From the NCBI GenBank assembly GCA_965116235.1, contig OZ220496.1:2728001-2792000 (forward strand): a stretch of 64,000 nucleotides of DNA. Reading direction: 5' to 3'. This DNA is from MPNP01 sp965116235 (GTDB lineage Bacteria; Pseudomonadota; Alphaproteobacteria; Rhodobacterales; Rhodobacteraceae). The notes below the pieces were generated by a model. It made no database searches. It was not told the origin of the DNA and was given only the letters and a program-made list of their open reading frames with translations. Below, piece after piece: positions 17,401-26,171 of the stretch. Numbering within the stretch: the stretch's first letter is position 1; the number at the start of each line of letters is the position of its first letter. A program made the position numbers and the translations under genes.

Positions 17401-20400
17401 TCGTTGGAGGCGACACTGTTGCCGGTTGGATTCACCGCCCGGACCTTGAAGAAATACTCCGTGCCGTTGGTCAGACTTGTCACAATATAACTGGTAGTAT
17501 CCTTGTCAGAATCAGGGATCTGGATCCAGTTGCCATAACTGTCACTGAACCCGCCCTTCTGCTGGTACTCCCATCGTGTGATGCTGTCATTGTCGGGATC
17601 GGTCCAGCTCAGGGTGACCTGGGCATCGCCCGCAACGGCGGTGATGGTGACGGCTGCGGGTACCGGTATGGGCGTGGCGGAGACTTCGTTGGAGGCGGTA
17701 CCGTTGCCCGACGGGTTGACCGCCCGGACCTTGAAGAAATACTCCGTGCCGTTGGTGAGACTGGAGATGGTATGAGATGTCGTGTCCTTGTCGGAGCCGG
17801 CCATGGCCGTCCAGTTTCCATAGTTGCCGCCGGATCCTTCCTTCTGCTGATACTCCCAGCCGGTGATGCTGTCGTTGTCGGGATCGGTCCAGTTCAGGGT
17901 GACCTGGGCATCGCCCGCAGCGGTGGTGACGGTGGGGGCTGCCGGGGGCGGGATAGGCGTGGCGGAGATTTCGTTGGAGGCCGCACCGTTACCCGACGGG
18001 TTGACCGCCCGGACCTTGAAGAAATACTCCGTGCCGTTGGTCAGGCCGGTGATGGTGTGAGATGTCGTGTCGGCATCGGAGCCAGCCATGGCTGTCCAGT
18101 TTCCATAGCTGCCGTCGGATCCCGCCTTTTGCTGGTACTCCCAGCCCGTGATGCTGTCGTTGTCGGAATCGGTCCAGTTCAGGGTGACCTGAGCATCACC
18201 GGCAACGGCAGCGACGGCGGGGGCTGCAGGCACCGGAATGGGTGTGGCCGAGGCTTCGTTGGAGGCCGCGCCATTGCCCGATGAGTTGACCGCTCGGACC
18301 TTGAAAAAGTATTGGGTGCCGTTGGTAAGACTGGAGATGGTGTGAGATGTGGTGTCCTTGTCGGAATCAGGGATCGGGGTCCAAGTGCCATAGTTGCCTT
18401 CAGCCCCCTCCTTTTGTCGGTACTCCCATCGTGTGATGCTGTCGTTGTCGGGATCGGTCCAGTTTAGTATGATCTGGGCAGCGCCGGCAGCGGCAGTAAC
18501 GATGGGGGTCGCCGGGACTGGAATGGGTGTGGCCGAAGCTTCGCTGGAGGCGGCACCGGCGCCGGTTGGATTGACCGCCCGGACCTTGAAGAAGTACTCC
18601 GTGCCGTTGGTCAGGCCGGTGACAGTGTGGCGGGTGGTGTCGGCATCGGAGCTGACAATGGTAGTCCACGCACCGTAGTTGCCGCTCGAACCATCCTTTT
18701 GATGGTACTCCCAGCCGGTGATGCTGTCATCGCCGAGATCGCTCCACGCAAGGGCAACCTGGGCATCGCCAGCGGTGGCGGTGACGGTGGGGGCTGCAGG
18801 CACCGGAATGGGTGTAGCGGAGACTTCGCTGGAGGCGGCACCGCTGCCCGACGGATTGACCGCCCGGACCTTGAAGGAATACTCCGTGCCGTTGGTCAGG
18901 CCGGTGATGGTGTGAGATGTCGTGTCGACATCGGAGCCGGCTATGGCTGTCCAGGCATCATACTGGCCACTCGACCCGTCTTTCTGCCGATACTCCCAGC
19001 CGGTGATGCTGTCATTGTTGGGATCGGTCCAGTTTAGGGTGACCTGGGCATCGCCAGCAGCGATGGCGACGGTGGGGGCTGCCGGGACTGGTATGGGTGT
19101 GGCGGAGACTGCACTGGAGGCGGCGCCATTGCCCGACGGATTGACTGCCCGGACCTTGAAGGAATACTCCGTGCCGTTGGTCAGGCCGGTGATGGTATGA
19201 GATGTCGTGTCGGCATTGGAGCCGGCTATGGCCGTCCAGGCATCATACTGACCGCTCGAACCTTCTTTCCGCTGATACTCCCAAACCGTAATGCTGTCAT
19301 CCTCGGGATCGCCCCAGTTCAGGGCAATCAGGCCATCGCCGGCGGCGGCGGCGACAGTCACAGCCGCGGGGACCGGAACGACCGTAACCTTGCCAAATTC
19401 ACCAAAACCGACATCATTCTCGGCCCGAACAAGATAAACATAAGTGCTCGTGTCGTCAGCGGCGATCGGTCCAAAGGATAGGGTGGCGGCTTTTGAAGCC
19501 TGCCGGTTTGGGGACAACGCATCGATTTCATTCCACCGGCTGTCAGTATTGCGCTTGTACTCCCAGCCATCGATGCTGGGATCGTCGGGATTGGGCCAGG
19601 AAAGCCAGATCTGCCTCGGAATACGGGTCGCCGTTACCGTGGGAGCCGCGGGTATATTCATGGGTGTGATGCGAAATTCATCGGAAGCGGCTCCCTTGCC
19701 AGGACCTTTACCTTTGTCAATAGGAGAATCATTGACGGCACGAACCTGAAAGGTGTACTCTGTGCCGTTTTCAAGATCTGGGATGACGGATTCCATATCC
19801 CATTTGTATCCGCTTCGGCGACTTGTAAACAGGTTCTGGGGGTTCTGGGTGAGACCTGTCCAATTGCCGTATCGACCGTCTGAACCTTCTTTTTGCCTAT
19901 ATTCCCAGTCGGTGATTAAACCATAGTTATGGGAGTCGAAGTATTCCCAATAAAGCGTGACCTGTCCATTTTCCCTCCATGCTCCAAATTTTTGTGGTTT
20001 TTCGGGTGGGTGTACTAACGCCTGACCGAAGACCTTGCGAGCAATCTCTTTTTCCTCTTCCCTATCATTGTCAAAACTTGTTACAGAGCCAGCATAAACC
20101 CGAAATAGGCACACCGAAGGATATGAGCAACTCATTTCATGAGACTCGCGGGAGGCAACAGTTTTTGACTTGTAGTCCCAATTACCCCATAGGTCATCGG
20201 AACCACCAACGATGCACTCCACGTCATCAACCTCACAATGCCTCTGCTGATAATACCAACTGTCAGTGCTAGGATCATTGTCCCACGAAAACACAATCTT
20301 CTCATCTCCCGGGGCAGCCGTCAATGACGTTATGGCGGCAGGCTTGGCAATGGGAGTGGCTGACACTTCTCCTGATTCACGACCTTTCGCTTCAGAAGTG

Positions 20401-23400
20401 GCCGCACGAATGCGGTAGAAATGCTCGACACCGGCATCAAGACCTTCAAAGAGATGTTCTCTCGTAGCAGCCGTTGAACCGGGAATTTTGATCCATTGAC
20501 CATATTGACCACCCGAGCCCTTCTTCAACTGATACTCCCAGTGAGTGGAAACGTCCCGACCGGCAAAGTCATGGGCATCCCAAAAAAGTTTGACTTTTCT
20601 GTGACCAACCCATGAGCCCCTGAATTTGTTGAAATATGCATCAGGAAGATCCGGCACATCCAGAAGCACCGGGTCGGAAGGCACGCCGGCGGAATATCCA
20701 ACAGCAACGCTGTCGTAGTTAACACCACAGGCACGTATCTGGTAGTAAGTATCAACGGAGACATGATGATAATGGTTCCTCATGTTGCGATCATTCAAAT
20801 GCGACCAACCCTCTTGCTTGCTCTTATCCGTGTCACATGCACGACTTTCGGGGTTGCCTATCTCGTTTGCGCTATGTCGCCACTCCCAGCCGGTTAGACT
20901 TTCTGAACCATGGTGGCTGTCCCATGTGAGAAGAACTGTATAACCTGTACCATAATCATCACGTGTATAACTGACTCGCGGCGCGACTTTCGTGGGTCTG
21001 CCGATGGGTGTTATGGTAATCGATTCGTCTGAGGGTTCGCCATTCCCAATTTCATTGACGGCCCGGACCTGAAAGACATACCCCTGGCCATTGGTCAGGC
21101 CTTGGACGGTGGCGGTCGAGGTGTTCTTGTCGGAACCATCGATGGTGGTCCATGAACCATAGTTGCCATTTGAACCCTCTTTGTACCGGTATTCCCAACG
21201 ATCAATCGCGAGGGTACTGGGACGATTGGCGTGCTTGGCGTCGATCGCCCATTGAAGTTCAACTTCCCCGTCTTTTGAACGTCCTATAAACCAAGATGGC
21301 TTATAGGGGACCCGCTTTGTCGGTGTTGCCGAGACCCCGATCGAGGCGGCTCCCACATGACCAGTACGAGTTCTTGCACGAACCTGAAAGACATATTCGG
21401 TGTCTGATTCAAGCCTGGTATGAGCAGCGGAGATGGTGTCAGCGGTTACCGAGATATCTAAATATTGCCAACTTTCATAAGGACCGCCGGCGCCTTTCTT
21501 CCACCGATACTCCCAATAGTCGACATGAGGATCGTTGGGGTTTTCCCATGAGAGCACGACCTTGGCGGGTCCGGGAGTAGATGTCACCTCGGGTATGGCC
21601 AATACCCAGAGGCGGGATTCATCAGAGACGACTCCAGAGCCCGATTCATTGACGGCCCGAACTTGAAAGACATACTCCGTCTTTGGATCGAGATTCTCGG
21701 AAACAGTGTAGGACGTGGTGTCCTTGTCGGAACCGGGAATGTTTGTCCAGGCACCGAAACTGATATCAGTGGCTTTCTTCTGCCGATACTCCCAGCTGGT
21801 GACGGTGGAATCACCATGACGACTCCATTCGAGCTCGGCCGACCCTTCTACAAGAGTTGATCTGAAATTGTGGGCCTTGGCCGGTGGAGGCAACTGCAAC
21901 GCCACGGAAACCTCCGCCGATGCAGCCCCCTTGCCGGTACCATTTACAGCCCGAATCTGAAAGACGTATTTTGTACTGTTTTCTAGGCCGGAGACCGTGT
22001 AGGTGGCGGTGTTGTAGTTGGACCTATAGATGGCCGTCCAATCACCAAAACTCGTATCGGTGGCTTTCTTCTGCCGATACTCCCAGCCCGTCACACTTAC
22101 ATCGTACAGATGGCTCCAGTTTAGAGTGACACTTCGATCGCCGGGGGTAACGGCAACGTTCGTGGGAGCGGCAGGTGCCGGACGTGGTCCGTTGCCACTG
22201 GACACGGGGGCTGCAAGAGTCGAGTCCGGTGTCGCTGAAACCTCCGTGGATACGGCTCCTTCGCCGGAATTATTGCGGGCTCGTATCTGAAAGGAATACC
22301 GGGTACCGTTGGTCAGGTTGGAGACAGTGTAAGCCGTGGTGGTTGCGTCCGAACTGATATAGTTCCACGAAGAGTTATGGGTGTTGTCTCCTTCCCTTTG
22401 CCTGTACTCCCAGTAATTAATGCTAGGGTTAAAGGGGGTGGAACTATCCCACGAAAGGGCAATCTCCCCATTCCCGGCCGAAGCCGCAACGCCTGTGGGA
22501 GCCGTCGGCACCGCAATGGGCGTAACTACAACCCCAGCTGATGCACGCCCCTTGCCAGGACCGTCGCCCTCATCGATGGGGGAATCATTGACGGCTCGGA
22601 TCCGAAAGGAATACAGAGTACCGTTGGCCAGGCCCGTGACGGTATGGGTTCCTGTATGCACGTCGGAGTGATCGATGGGAATCCAGTGGCCGTATGCACC
22701 TCCACCTTCCCTCTGCTGATATTCCCAGCCCGTAACCTTGATTTCACCAAAGCCTGAACCTGCTGACCACCGAAGATTGACTTGCCTGTCTTTGGGGTAT
22801 GCCTGTAAGCCTACACTCCAAGGTATTGGCAGTAGTGGTGTGACTGGATCCGTGGTGTAGGGGGAACCAGCACCGGCACTGTTGACCGCCCGAACCTGAA
22901 AGATGTAAATTCTTTCAAAATTGTAGTTACCAACATTGACGTCATGGGAGATGAGATTGCCGGATAACGAACGATCAGGAATTTTGATCCAACCGGTATC
23001 GTCGCCAAAGTTACCACTGTCCTTCTTGTCCTCTTTTCGATATTCCCAGTGAGAAATGCTGGGGTTGTTGGGGGCGGTCCACGAAAGTTTAATGCTAGAG
23101 GATTCGGGGGTGACCGTGACACCCGTGGGGGCTGCCGGCACCGCTACGGGTGTTACCACCCTCGTTTCAGAAGCGGGACCGACGACATCATTTGTATTGA
23201 CGGCCCGAAGCCGGAAGTGATATTGGGTGCCATTGACTAGATTCGGAACATCATAGGTCATTGCGGAGTTCCTGATACCTTCAAAGGAAGGAATGGCTAT
23301 CCACTCGTCATTGGTATCGGCGGCCCCAACCCTTTGATTGTACTCGAAGCGTTTGATGCCCTCATAATCTTCAGGCAAATAACCGGATATACGCCATTCG

Positions 23401-26048
23401 AGCCGTACCGACCTGTCTTTTGCCTCGGCTTTCAATCTTCGTGGGGCCTGAGGCTCACCTAGCAAAGGTGTTGCCGAGACTTCGGCAGAAGGGCCTATGA
23501 TGGGTGTGAACCATTTCGGATAACTATTTCGGGCCCATCTAAAGTCTGGCGAATCATGCTTGAGTATGGCCCGAACCTCGAAAGTATGCTTGACATATCG
23601 GATGAAATATGGTGCTCCACTATTTTGTTGACGCCCGTTGTAAGTAAAAGACAATCGGGTGTTCAGCGTCGGGTTTAGACCTCTGAAAGGGATGTATCTC
23701 CACGGTATTACTATATCGCTCCCTTCCTTCACCTGATATTCCCACTTTTCAATGTTGGGGTTTTGCGGGTTGTCCCATGTGACAGTGACTTTCCCCCGCC
23801 CAGGAGTGGCCGACAAGTTGGCTGGTGCCAACGGTGCTGAGATAGGCATGGCCGACACTACAGATGAGATCTTTCCGCTCCGGTCATCTTCATTGACTGC
23901 ACGAATTCGGAAGAGATATCGAATGCCGGGGGTCAGGCTTTCGAGGTCAAGATACATCCGGTCAGAGAGACTACCCTCATAGGAGGAGATGGCAACCCAG
24001 TCGTCATTTATGTCGCTGGGGCCGGTCCTCTGATTGTACTCAAAACGCTTGATGCCTTCAGCTCTGCCATAATTAGAATTCATTTGCCACCAGAGTCGAA
24101 CCTTGCCGCCATTTACAGTTGCGTGGAAGTTCGTAGGCGCTTCGTGTGTGCGCCATTCTGGTTCTGCCGCAACCTCAATGAATGGGACTGCATCGTCTGC
24201 CTGCTCTTCAGTGAGGCTTTCGATGAAACGGCGGCTGTAAGAACTGACAGCACGGATCTTGAAGACATACTTCTTGTTCTTGATGTAGCCTCTAGTGTTA
24301 CGACCTATAGTATTGTTGTTAAAGGTATAGGATGCGGTCGAAGCGTGTGATGATTTGGAGATGTAAATCCAGTCCCTGTTGTATTCACCGTCATGCTCCT
24401 TAAACTTTAACTGCCAATATTCAATACTGGGGTCATTGCTGGGGTCGGATAACGAAAGTACGACCCTACCGGGGCCAACGGTCGTTTGTACCGTAGGTGC
24501 GACTGGAAGCGATAAAGGTATTGGCATTCTAAACGGCTGATTTAAGGTAGCAGCCTGCCCGGCGCCTGATTCATTAAAGACTCGAACCTGAAAGACATAC
24601 TCAGTGCCGTTAGTGAGATCCTCGACGGTATAGGACTTCGTAGTGCCGACCATCGTCAGATCGGACAGTTGCAAGTCGTTCCAGTTGCCATAGGCACTCG
24701 CATGGGCATGGCGCAGACGATACTGCCACTTGTTAACGGGGACGTCAGGGGGATAGGTGGGATCGGTCCATGAGAGCACGACCTGACCGTCACGGGGCAC
24801 TGCCTTGAGACCGGTTGGGGCTGAAGGAACAGGCGGCTTGGGAGTGACCGAGACCGCGACGGAAGCTACACCGTCACCGGAGGCATTGACAGCCCGGACC
24901 CGGAGCCAGTACTCCTCGGGATACTTTTTCTTGGGTGATATATGATAAATCCCGAGGGATGTGACTTCCTCGCCGTTGATTCGATTCCAACCAGCTGTTA
25001 GCGGTCGATACCTGCCGTCATTGTATAATCCTCGGGGCACGGGATCAATCGAAAACTCCCAGTGAGTAATGCTGACATCGTTGAGTTTGTCCCACGAGAC
25101 AACAATCTCCTGCACGCCGGCGGTGGCCGTGACGCCCGTGGGGGCTGCCGGCACCGCGACGGGTGTCACCTTGGATTCATATCGGGAACTAGCGGAGCCA
25201 GACGCATTGACGGCCTGGATCTCGAAGACATAAAGGGTGCGGTTCTTAAGTCCCGTGACGGTATATGACATACGATTCTTGATGGGACCGTCTCCCCGAG
25301 GAATATCTATCCAATTGCCATAGGTACCAAAAAGAGATTCCTTCTGCCGGTATTCCCAGTGGTCAATAACCTGATCACGGCTTACGCCCCAAATGAGCTT
25401 GACTTGCCCGTCTTGCGGTTCCGTAGTAAAGCTTTCTGGTTGAGCGGGTAGGGTCGATTTTGGTGTCACCGAGACTTCACTAGATTCAGCAATATCTGCT
25501 CCACGCCTTGCTCGAATCTTGAAGACATACTTGCTTTGATAGTAGGGCCCCCGAACGATGCCGGCCAGACGGTTGTCCGTTTGAAAGGAGGGCCGAAGGC
25601 TGATCCATTCGCTATAAGTCTTGCCGGCCTCCTTGTACTGATACTCGTAATAGAGGCTAGAGTCGTCGGGATTATCCCATGAAAGCTCAATCCTACCCGC
25701 CGAAACGGCAGTCGCCCTGAAGTTGGCGGGTTTGGCGGGAGGCAATGCAGAAGTTTGACCTGTCAACGCAGCAACACGGATACTTCCGTTGTACGGAATG
25801 GCACCAACAGAAGTACCTGGAAGCTTGGCCACATGACTAAGACCTGCCAAGCTCTCGTTCAGCCCGACAATTCTGACATCTTCAGAAGCCCTCGACGATT
25901 GAAACGATATTATTTGATCTGGGCTCTCTAACGCCAAACTCGCCGACGACATAGGCGAAGGGAGGCATAAACATGCCAAGCTTGGGAGAAGTATGGCAAT
26001 CAGGCCATGCGCAGTGTCCTTAGGGGTACAAAATGCCCCCCCCCTCAC
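13323..26048 (-). CDS. Giant outer-membrane protein: about 36 fibronectin type III repeats plus C-terminal beta-barrel
   Basis: The 4241-aa product has a probable signal peptide (hydrophobic about 14-30, cleavage near SSASLA). I count about 36 FnIII-like domains of 94-110 residues, each with a WEY-type motif in the middle and Y.F.(V/I)RAVN near the end. A Pro-rich linker and a C-terminal barrel (about 3875-4241) follow, with alternating beta text and a terminal Trp, as in autotransporters. Likely role (inference): a surface-displayed adhesive fibre that carries its own outer-membrane anchor. Domains 21-31 are 95-residue units; domains 33-35 are identical. Only domains 16 and 18 contain cysteines in the mature part. 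The start is GTG 26048, with AGGG 9 nt upstream, directly before a G9 run; no other usable start precedes the signal peptide. Confidence 0.9.
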   Translation of the reverse strand: MRGGAFCTPKDTAHGLIAILLPSLACLCLPSPMSSASLALESPDQIISFQSSRASEDVRIVGLNESLAGLSHVAKLPGTSVGAIPYNGSIRVAALTGQTSALPPAKPANFRATAVSAGRIELSWDNPDDSSLYYEYQYKEAGKTYSEWISLRPSFQTDNRLAGIVRGPYYQSKYVFKIRARRGADIAESSEVSVTPKSTLPAQPESFTTEPQDGQVKLIWGVSRDQVIDHWEYRQKESLFGTYGNWIDIPRGDGPIKNRMSYTVTGLKNRTLYVFEIQAVNASGSASSRYESKVTPVAVPAAPTGVTATAGVQEIVVSWDKLNDVSITHWEFSIDPVPRGLYNDGRYRPLTAGWNRINGEEVTSLGIYHISPKKKYPEEYWLRVRAVNASGDGVASVAVSVTPKPPVPSAPTGLKAVPRDGQVVLSWTDPTYPPDVPVNKWQYRLRHAHASAYGNWNDLQLSDLTMVGTTKSYTVEDLTNGTEYVFQVRVFNESGAGQAATLNQPFRMPIPLSLPVAPTVQTTVGPGRVVLSLSDPSNDPSIEYWQLKFKEHDGEYNRDWIYISKSSHASTASYTFNNNTIGRNTRGYIKNKKYVFKIRAVSSYSRRFIESLTEEQADDAVPFIEVAAEPEWRTHEAPTNFHATVNGGKVRLWWQMNSNYGRAEGIKRFEYNQRTGPSDINDDWVAISSYEGSLSDRMYLDLESLTPGIRYLFRIRAVNEDDRSGKISSVVSAMPISAPLAPANLSATPGRGKVTVTWDNPQNPNIEKWEYQVKEGSDIVIPWRYIPFRGLNPTLNTRLSFTYNGRQQNSGAPYFIRYVKHTFEVRAILKHDSPDFRWARNSYPKWFTPIIGPSAEVSATPLLGEPQAPRRLKAEAKDRSVRLEWRISGYLPEDYEGIKRFEYNQRVGAADTNDEWIAIPSFEGIRNSAMTYDVPNLVNGTQYHFRLRAVNTNDVVGPASETRVVTPVAVPAAPTGVTVTPESSSIKLSWTAPNNPSISHWEYRKEDKKDSGNFGDDTGWIKIPDRSLSGNLISHDVNVGNYNFERIYIFQVRAVNSAGAGSPYTTDPVTPLLPIPWSVGLQAYPKDRQVNLRWSAGSGFGEIKVTGWEYQQREGGGAYGHWIPIDHSDVHTGTHTVTGLANGTLYSFRIRAVNDSPIDEGDGPGKGRASAGVVVTPIAVPTAPTGVAASAGNGEIALSWDSSTPFNPSINYWEYRQREGDNTHNSSWNYISSDATTTAYTVSNLTNGTRYSFQIRARNNSGEGAVSTEVSATPDSTLAAPVSSGNGPRPAPAAPTNVAVTPGDRSVTLNWSHLYDVSVTGWEYRQKKATDTSFGDWTAIYRSNYNTATYTVSGLENSTKYVFQIRAVNGTGKGAASAEVSVALQLPPPAKAHNFRSTLVEGSAELEWSRHGDSTVTSWEYRQKKATDISFGAWTNIPGSDKDTTSYTVSENLDPKTEYVFQVRAVNESGSGVVSDESRLWVLAIPEVTSTPGPAKVVLSWENPNDPHVDYWEYRWKKGAGGPYESWQYLDISVTADTISAAHTRLESDTEYVFQVRARTRTGHVGAASIGVSATPTKRVPYKPSWFIGRSKDGEVELQWAIDAKHANRPSTLAIDRWEYRYKEGSNGNYGSWTTIDGSDKNTSTATVQGLTNGQGYVFQVRAVNEIGNGEPSDESITITPIGRPTKVAPRVSYTRDDYGTGYTVLLTWDSHHGSESLTGWEWRHSANEIGNPESRACDTDKSKQEGWSHLNDRNMRNHYHHVSVDTYYQIRACGVNYDSVAVGYSAGVPSDPVLLDVPDLPDAYFNKFRGSWVGHRKVKLFWDAHDFAGRDVSTHWEYQLKKGSGGQYGQWIKIPGSTAATREHLFEGLDAGVEHFYRIRAATSEAKGRESGEVSATPIAKPAAITSLTAAPGDEKIVFSWDNDPSTDSWYYQQRHCEVDDVECIVGGSDDLWGNWDYKSKTVASRESHEMSCSYPSVCLFRVYAGSVTSFDNDREEEKEIARKVFGQALVHPPEKPQKFGAWRENGQVTLYWEYFDSHNYGLITDWEYRQKEGSDGRYGNWTGLTQNPQNLFTSRRSGYKWDMESVIPDLENGTEYTFQVRAVNDSPIDKGKGPGKGAASDEFRITPMNIPAAPTVTATRIPRQIWLSWPNPDDPSIDGWEYKRNTDSRWNEIDALSPNRQASKAATLSFGPIAADDTSTYVYLVRAENDVGFGEFGKVTVVPVPAAVTVAAAAGDGLIALNWGDPEDDSITVWEYQRKEGSSGQYDAWTAIAGSNADTTSHTITGLTNGTEYSFKVRAVNPSGNGAASSAVSATPIPVPAAPTVAIAAGDAQVTLNWTDPNNDSITGWEYRQKDGSSGQYDAWTAIAGSDVDTTSHTITGLTNGTEYSFKVRAVNPSGSGAASSEVSATPIPVPAAPTVTATAGDAQVALAWSDLGDDSITGWEYHQKDGSSGNYGAWTTIVSSDADTTRHTVTGLTNGTEYFFKVRAVNPTGAGAASSEASATPIPVPATPIVTAAAGAAQIILNWTDPDNDSITRWEYRQKEGAEGNYGTWTPIPDSDKDTTSHTISSLTNGTQYFFKVRAVNSSGNGAASNEASATPIPVPAAPAVAAVAGDAQVTLNWTDSDNDSITGWEYQQKAGSDGSYGNWTAMAGSDADTTSHTITGLTNGTEYFFKVRAVNPSGNGAASNEISATPIPPPAAPTVTTAAGDAQVTLNWTDPDNDSITGWEYQQKEGSGGNYGNWTAMAGSDKDTTSHTISSLTNGTEYFFKVRAVNPSGNGTASNEVSATPIPVPAAVTITAVAGDAQVTLSWTDPDNDSITRWEYQQKGGFSDSYGNWIQIPDSDKDTTSYIVTSLTNGTEYFFKVRAVNPTGNSVASNEVSATPIPVPAAPTVTAAAGDAQVTLSWTDPNNDSIIRWEYQQKAESSGSYGDWTAMAGSDKDTTRHTITGLTNGTEYFFKVRTVNPSGNGAASSEVSATPIPAPATLAVMATAGDTQITLSWTDPNNDSITRWEYQQKAESSGSYGDWTAMAGSDKDTTRHIITGLTNGTEYFFKVRAVNPSGNGSASNEASATPIPVPAAPVVTAAAGDAQITLNWTDPNDDSITRWEYRQKAGSGGSYGNWTPIPSSDADTTSHTITDLTNGMQYFFKVRAVNPSGNGIASSEASATPIPVPDAPAVTVTAGDAQITLNWIGPNDDSIIRWEYQQKAGSSGNYGNWTVMAGSDADTTSHTITGLTNGTEYFFKVRAVNSSGNGAASSEVSAMPIPAPARPAGVQAVPGDGQVELSWRHPRNDSIVRWEYQHQGRSGRFGSWTPIPGSDASTTSHVVTGLTNGTRQTFRLRAVNRAGNGLVSSAVSAKPGAPARPTGFQAVAGDGQILLSWSDPDDAGIQHWEYQQRETDGRFGPWTRIPDSGATTTRYTATGLTNGIRHFFRLRAVNAVGSSQPSRGVRATPGAPARPTGFQAVAGDGQILLSWSDPDDAGIQHWEYQQRETDGRFGPWTRIPDSGATTTRYTATGLTNGIRHFFRLRAVNAVGSSQPSRGVRATPGAPARPTGFQAVAGDGQILLSWSDPDDAGIQHWEYQQRETDGRFGPWTRIPDSGATTTRYTATGLTNGIRHFFRLRAVNAVGSSQPSRGVRATPQAPVEGQSGAVGLEAAAVPMSDTSSMAGAAATASSIGAIALDAVPLAPEDVVATVGDAQITLTWNNPADASITRWEYRQKVGSSGTYDDWTRMPDSDATTTRHIVTGLTNGTLYAFQVRAVNPSGGGAASAAVSATPVAQSVPVDRMHATVLPHVAGVMASQTQDTVARRIAVRAGGPTLSRSIRLGALPAQPVPDEWDQSRRPFEPGPKLSDVLDGASFELPVDPDTPSPSIWGTIERTELSGVETDLSWDGHVWSAHLGLDRMIRPHWLAGLAIAHAKSEVEVTMTDPDGTRLTRWHKTTLTSAHPYVARFWPNGFILWGRVGYGSGTVRIVEADETRHTTGLTQYGLAIGGQGSLLETGAMRLALKGEGSISRVQAEAAEGLAAVTVNTTRLRLAVEGSYDHAWGEQATLTPAVEVGVRHDDGDAGRGTGVEIGAGLTWRNAETGVTAELRTRYLAAHERDRDEWSVSATLRLDLATNGEGTYMSVQSTKGQTGSGLDSLFSTASGQIPSGSGSPAASQWEAEIGHGVGLPGPGLPAVLTPYAGLSMDGAGSDTLRLGTRYRLGDGVALGVEATTPSGMSAVDSIRVNGTLYW
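15121..15966 (-). repeat. Three exact tandem 282-bp repeats (FnIII domains 33-35)
   Basis: Units begin at 15121, 15403 and 15685 and read the same over nearly their full 282 bp, including synonymous positions; identity breaks near 15950. Each encodes one 94-aa FnIII domain. Exact identity at the DNA level points to recent duplication or gene conversion, and the copy number is likely to vary between strains. Confidence 0.95.
16233..19372 (-). repeat. Eleven imperfect 285-bp tandem repeats (FnIII domains 21-31)
   Basis: The same motif recurs every 285 bp (for example at 16438, 16723, 17008, 17293, 17578, 17863). Each unit encodes a 95-aa FnIII domain with a closely similar core (DSIT.WEY, SD.DTT.HTITGLTNGTEYFFKVRAVNP). 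Units differ mainly at the WEY-following loop and at the FG-loop serine/glycine positions. The array also creates long false frames on the opposite strand. Confidence 0.93.
26035..26044 (-). repeat. G9 homopolymer at the start of the giant gene (candidate phase-variable tract)
   Basis: On the coding strand nine G run from the codon after the GTG start through codon 5 and end in C. Gain or loss of one G would shift the rest of the 4241-codon frame. Both other frames hit stops or lack starts just upstream (TTGTGA in one), so expression should depend on tract length. Confidence 0.7.
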
Positions 26049-26171
26049 AAAATTTTGCCCTGAACACCGTCAACAGGAGCACGACCTTCAGACGACAAGA
26101 ATCAAAAGTTGAACCAAGCGAATTAAACTTTGGCAAATCTGGCAGCGACAAGGTCATTATTTTAGCGATCT

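Noticed and set aside
16917..18284. 455-codon plus-strand frame inside the giant gene
   Set aside because: It is the reverse reading of the 285-bp FnIII array; periodic sequence keeps the antisense frame open. No domain and no start signal.
15121..19372. Regular repeats considered as a CRISPR array
   Set aside because: Units are 282-285 bp, coding and contiguous without unique spacers; they encode protein domains.
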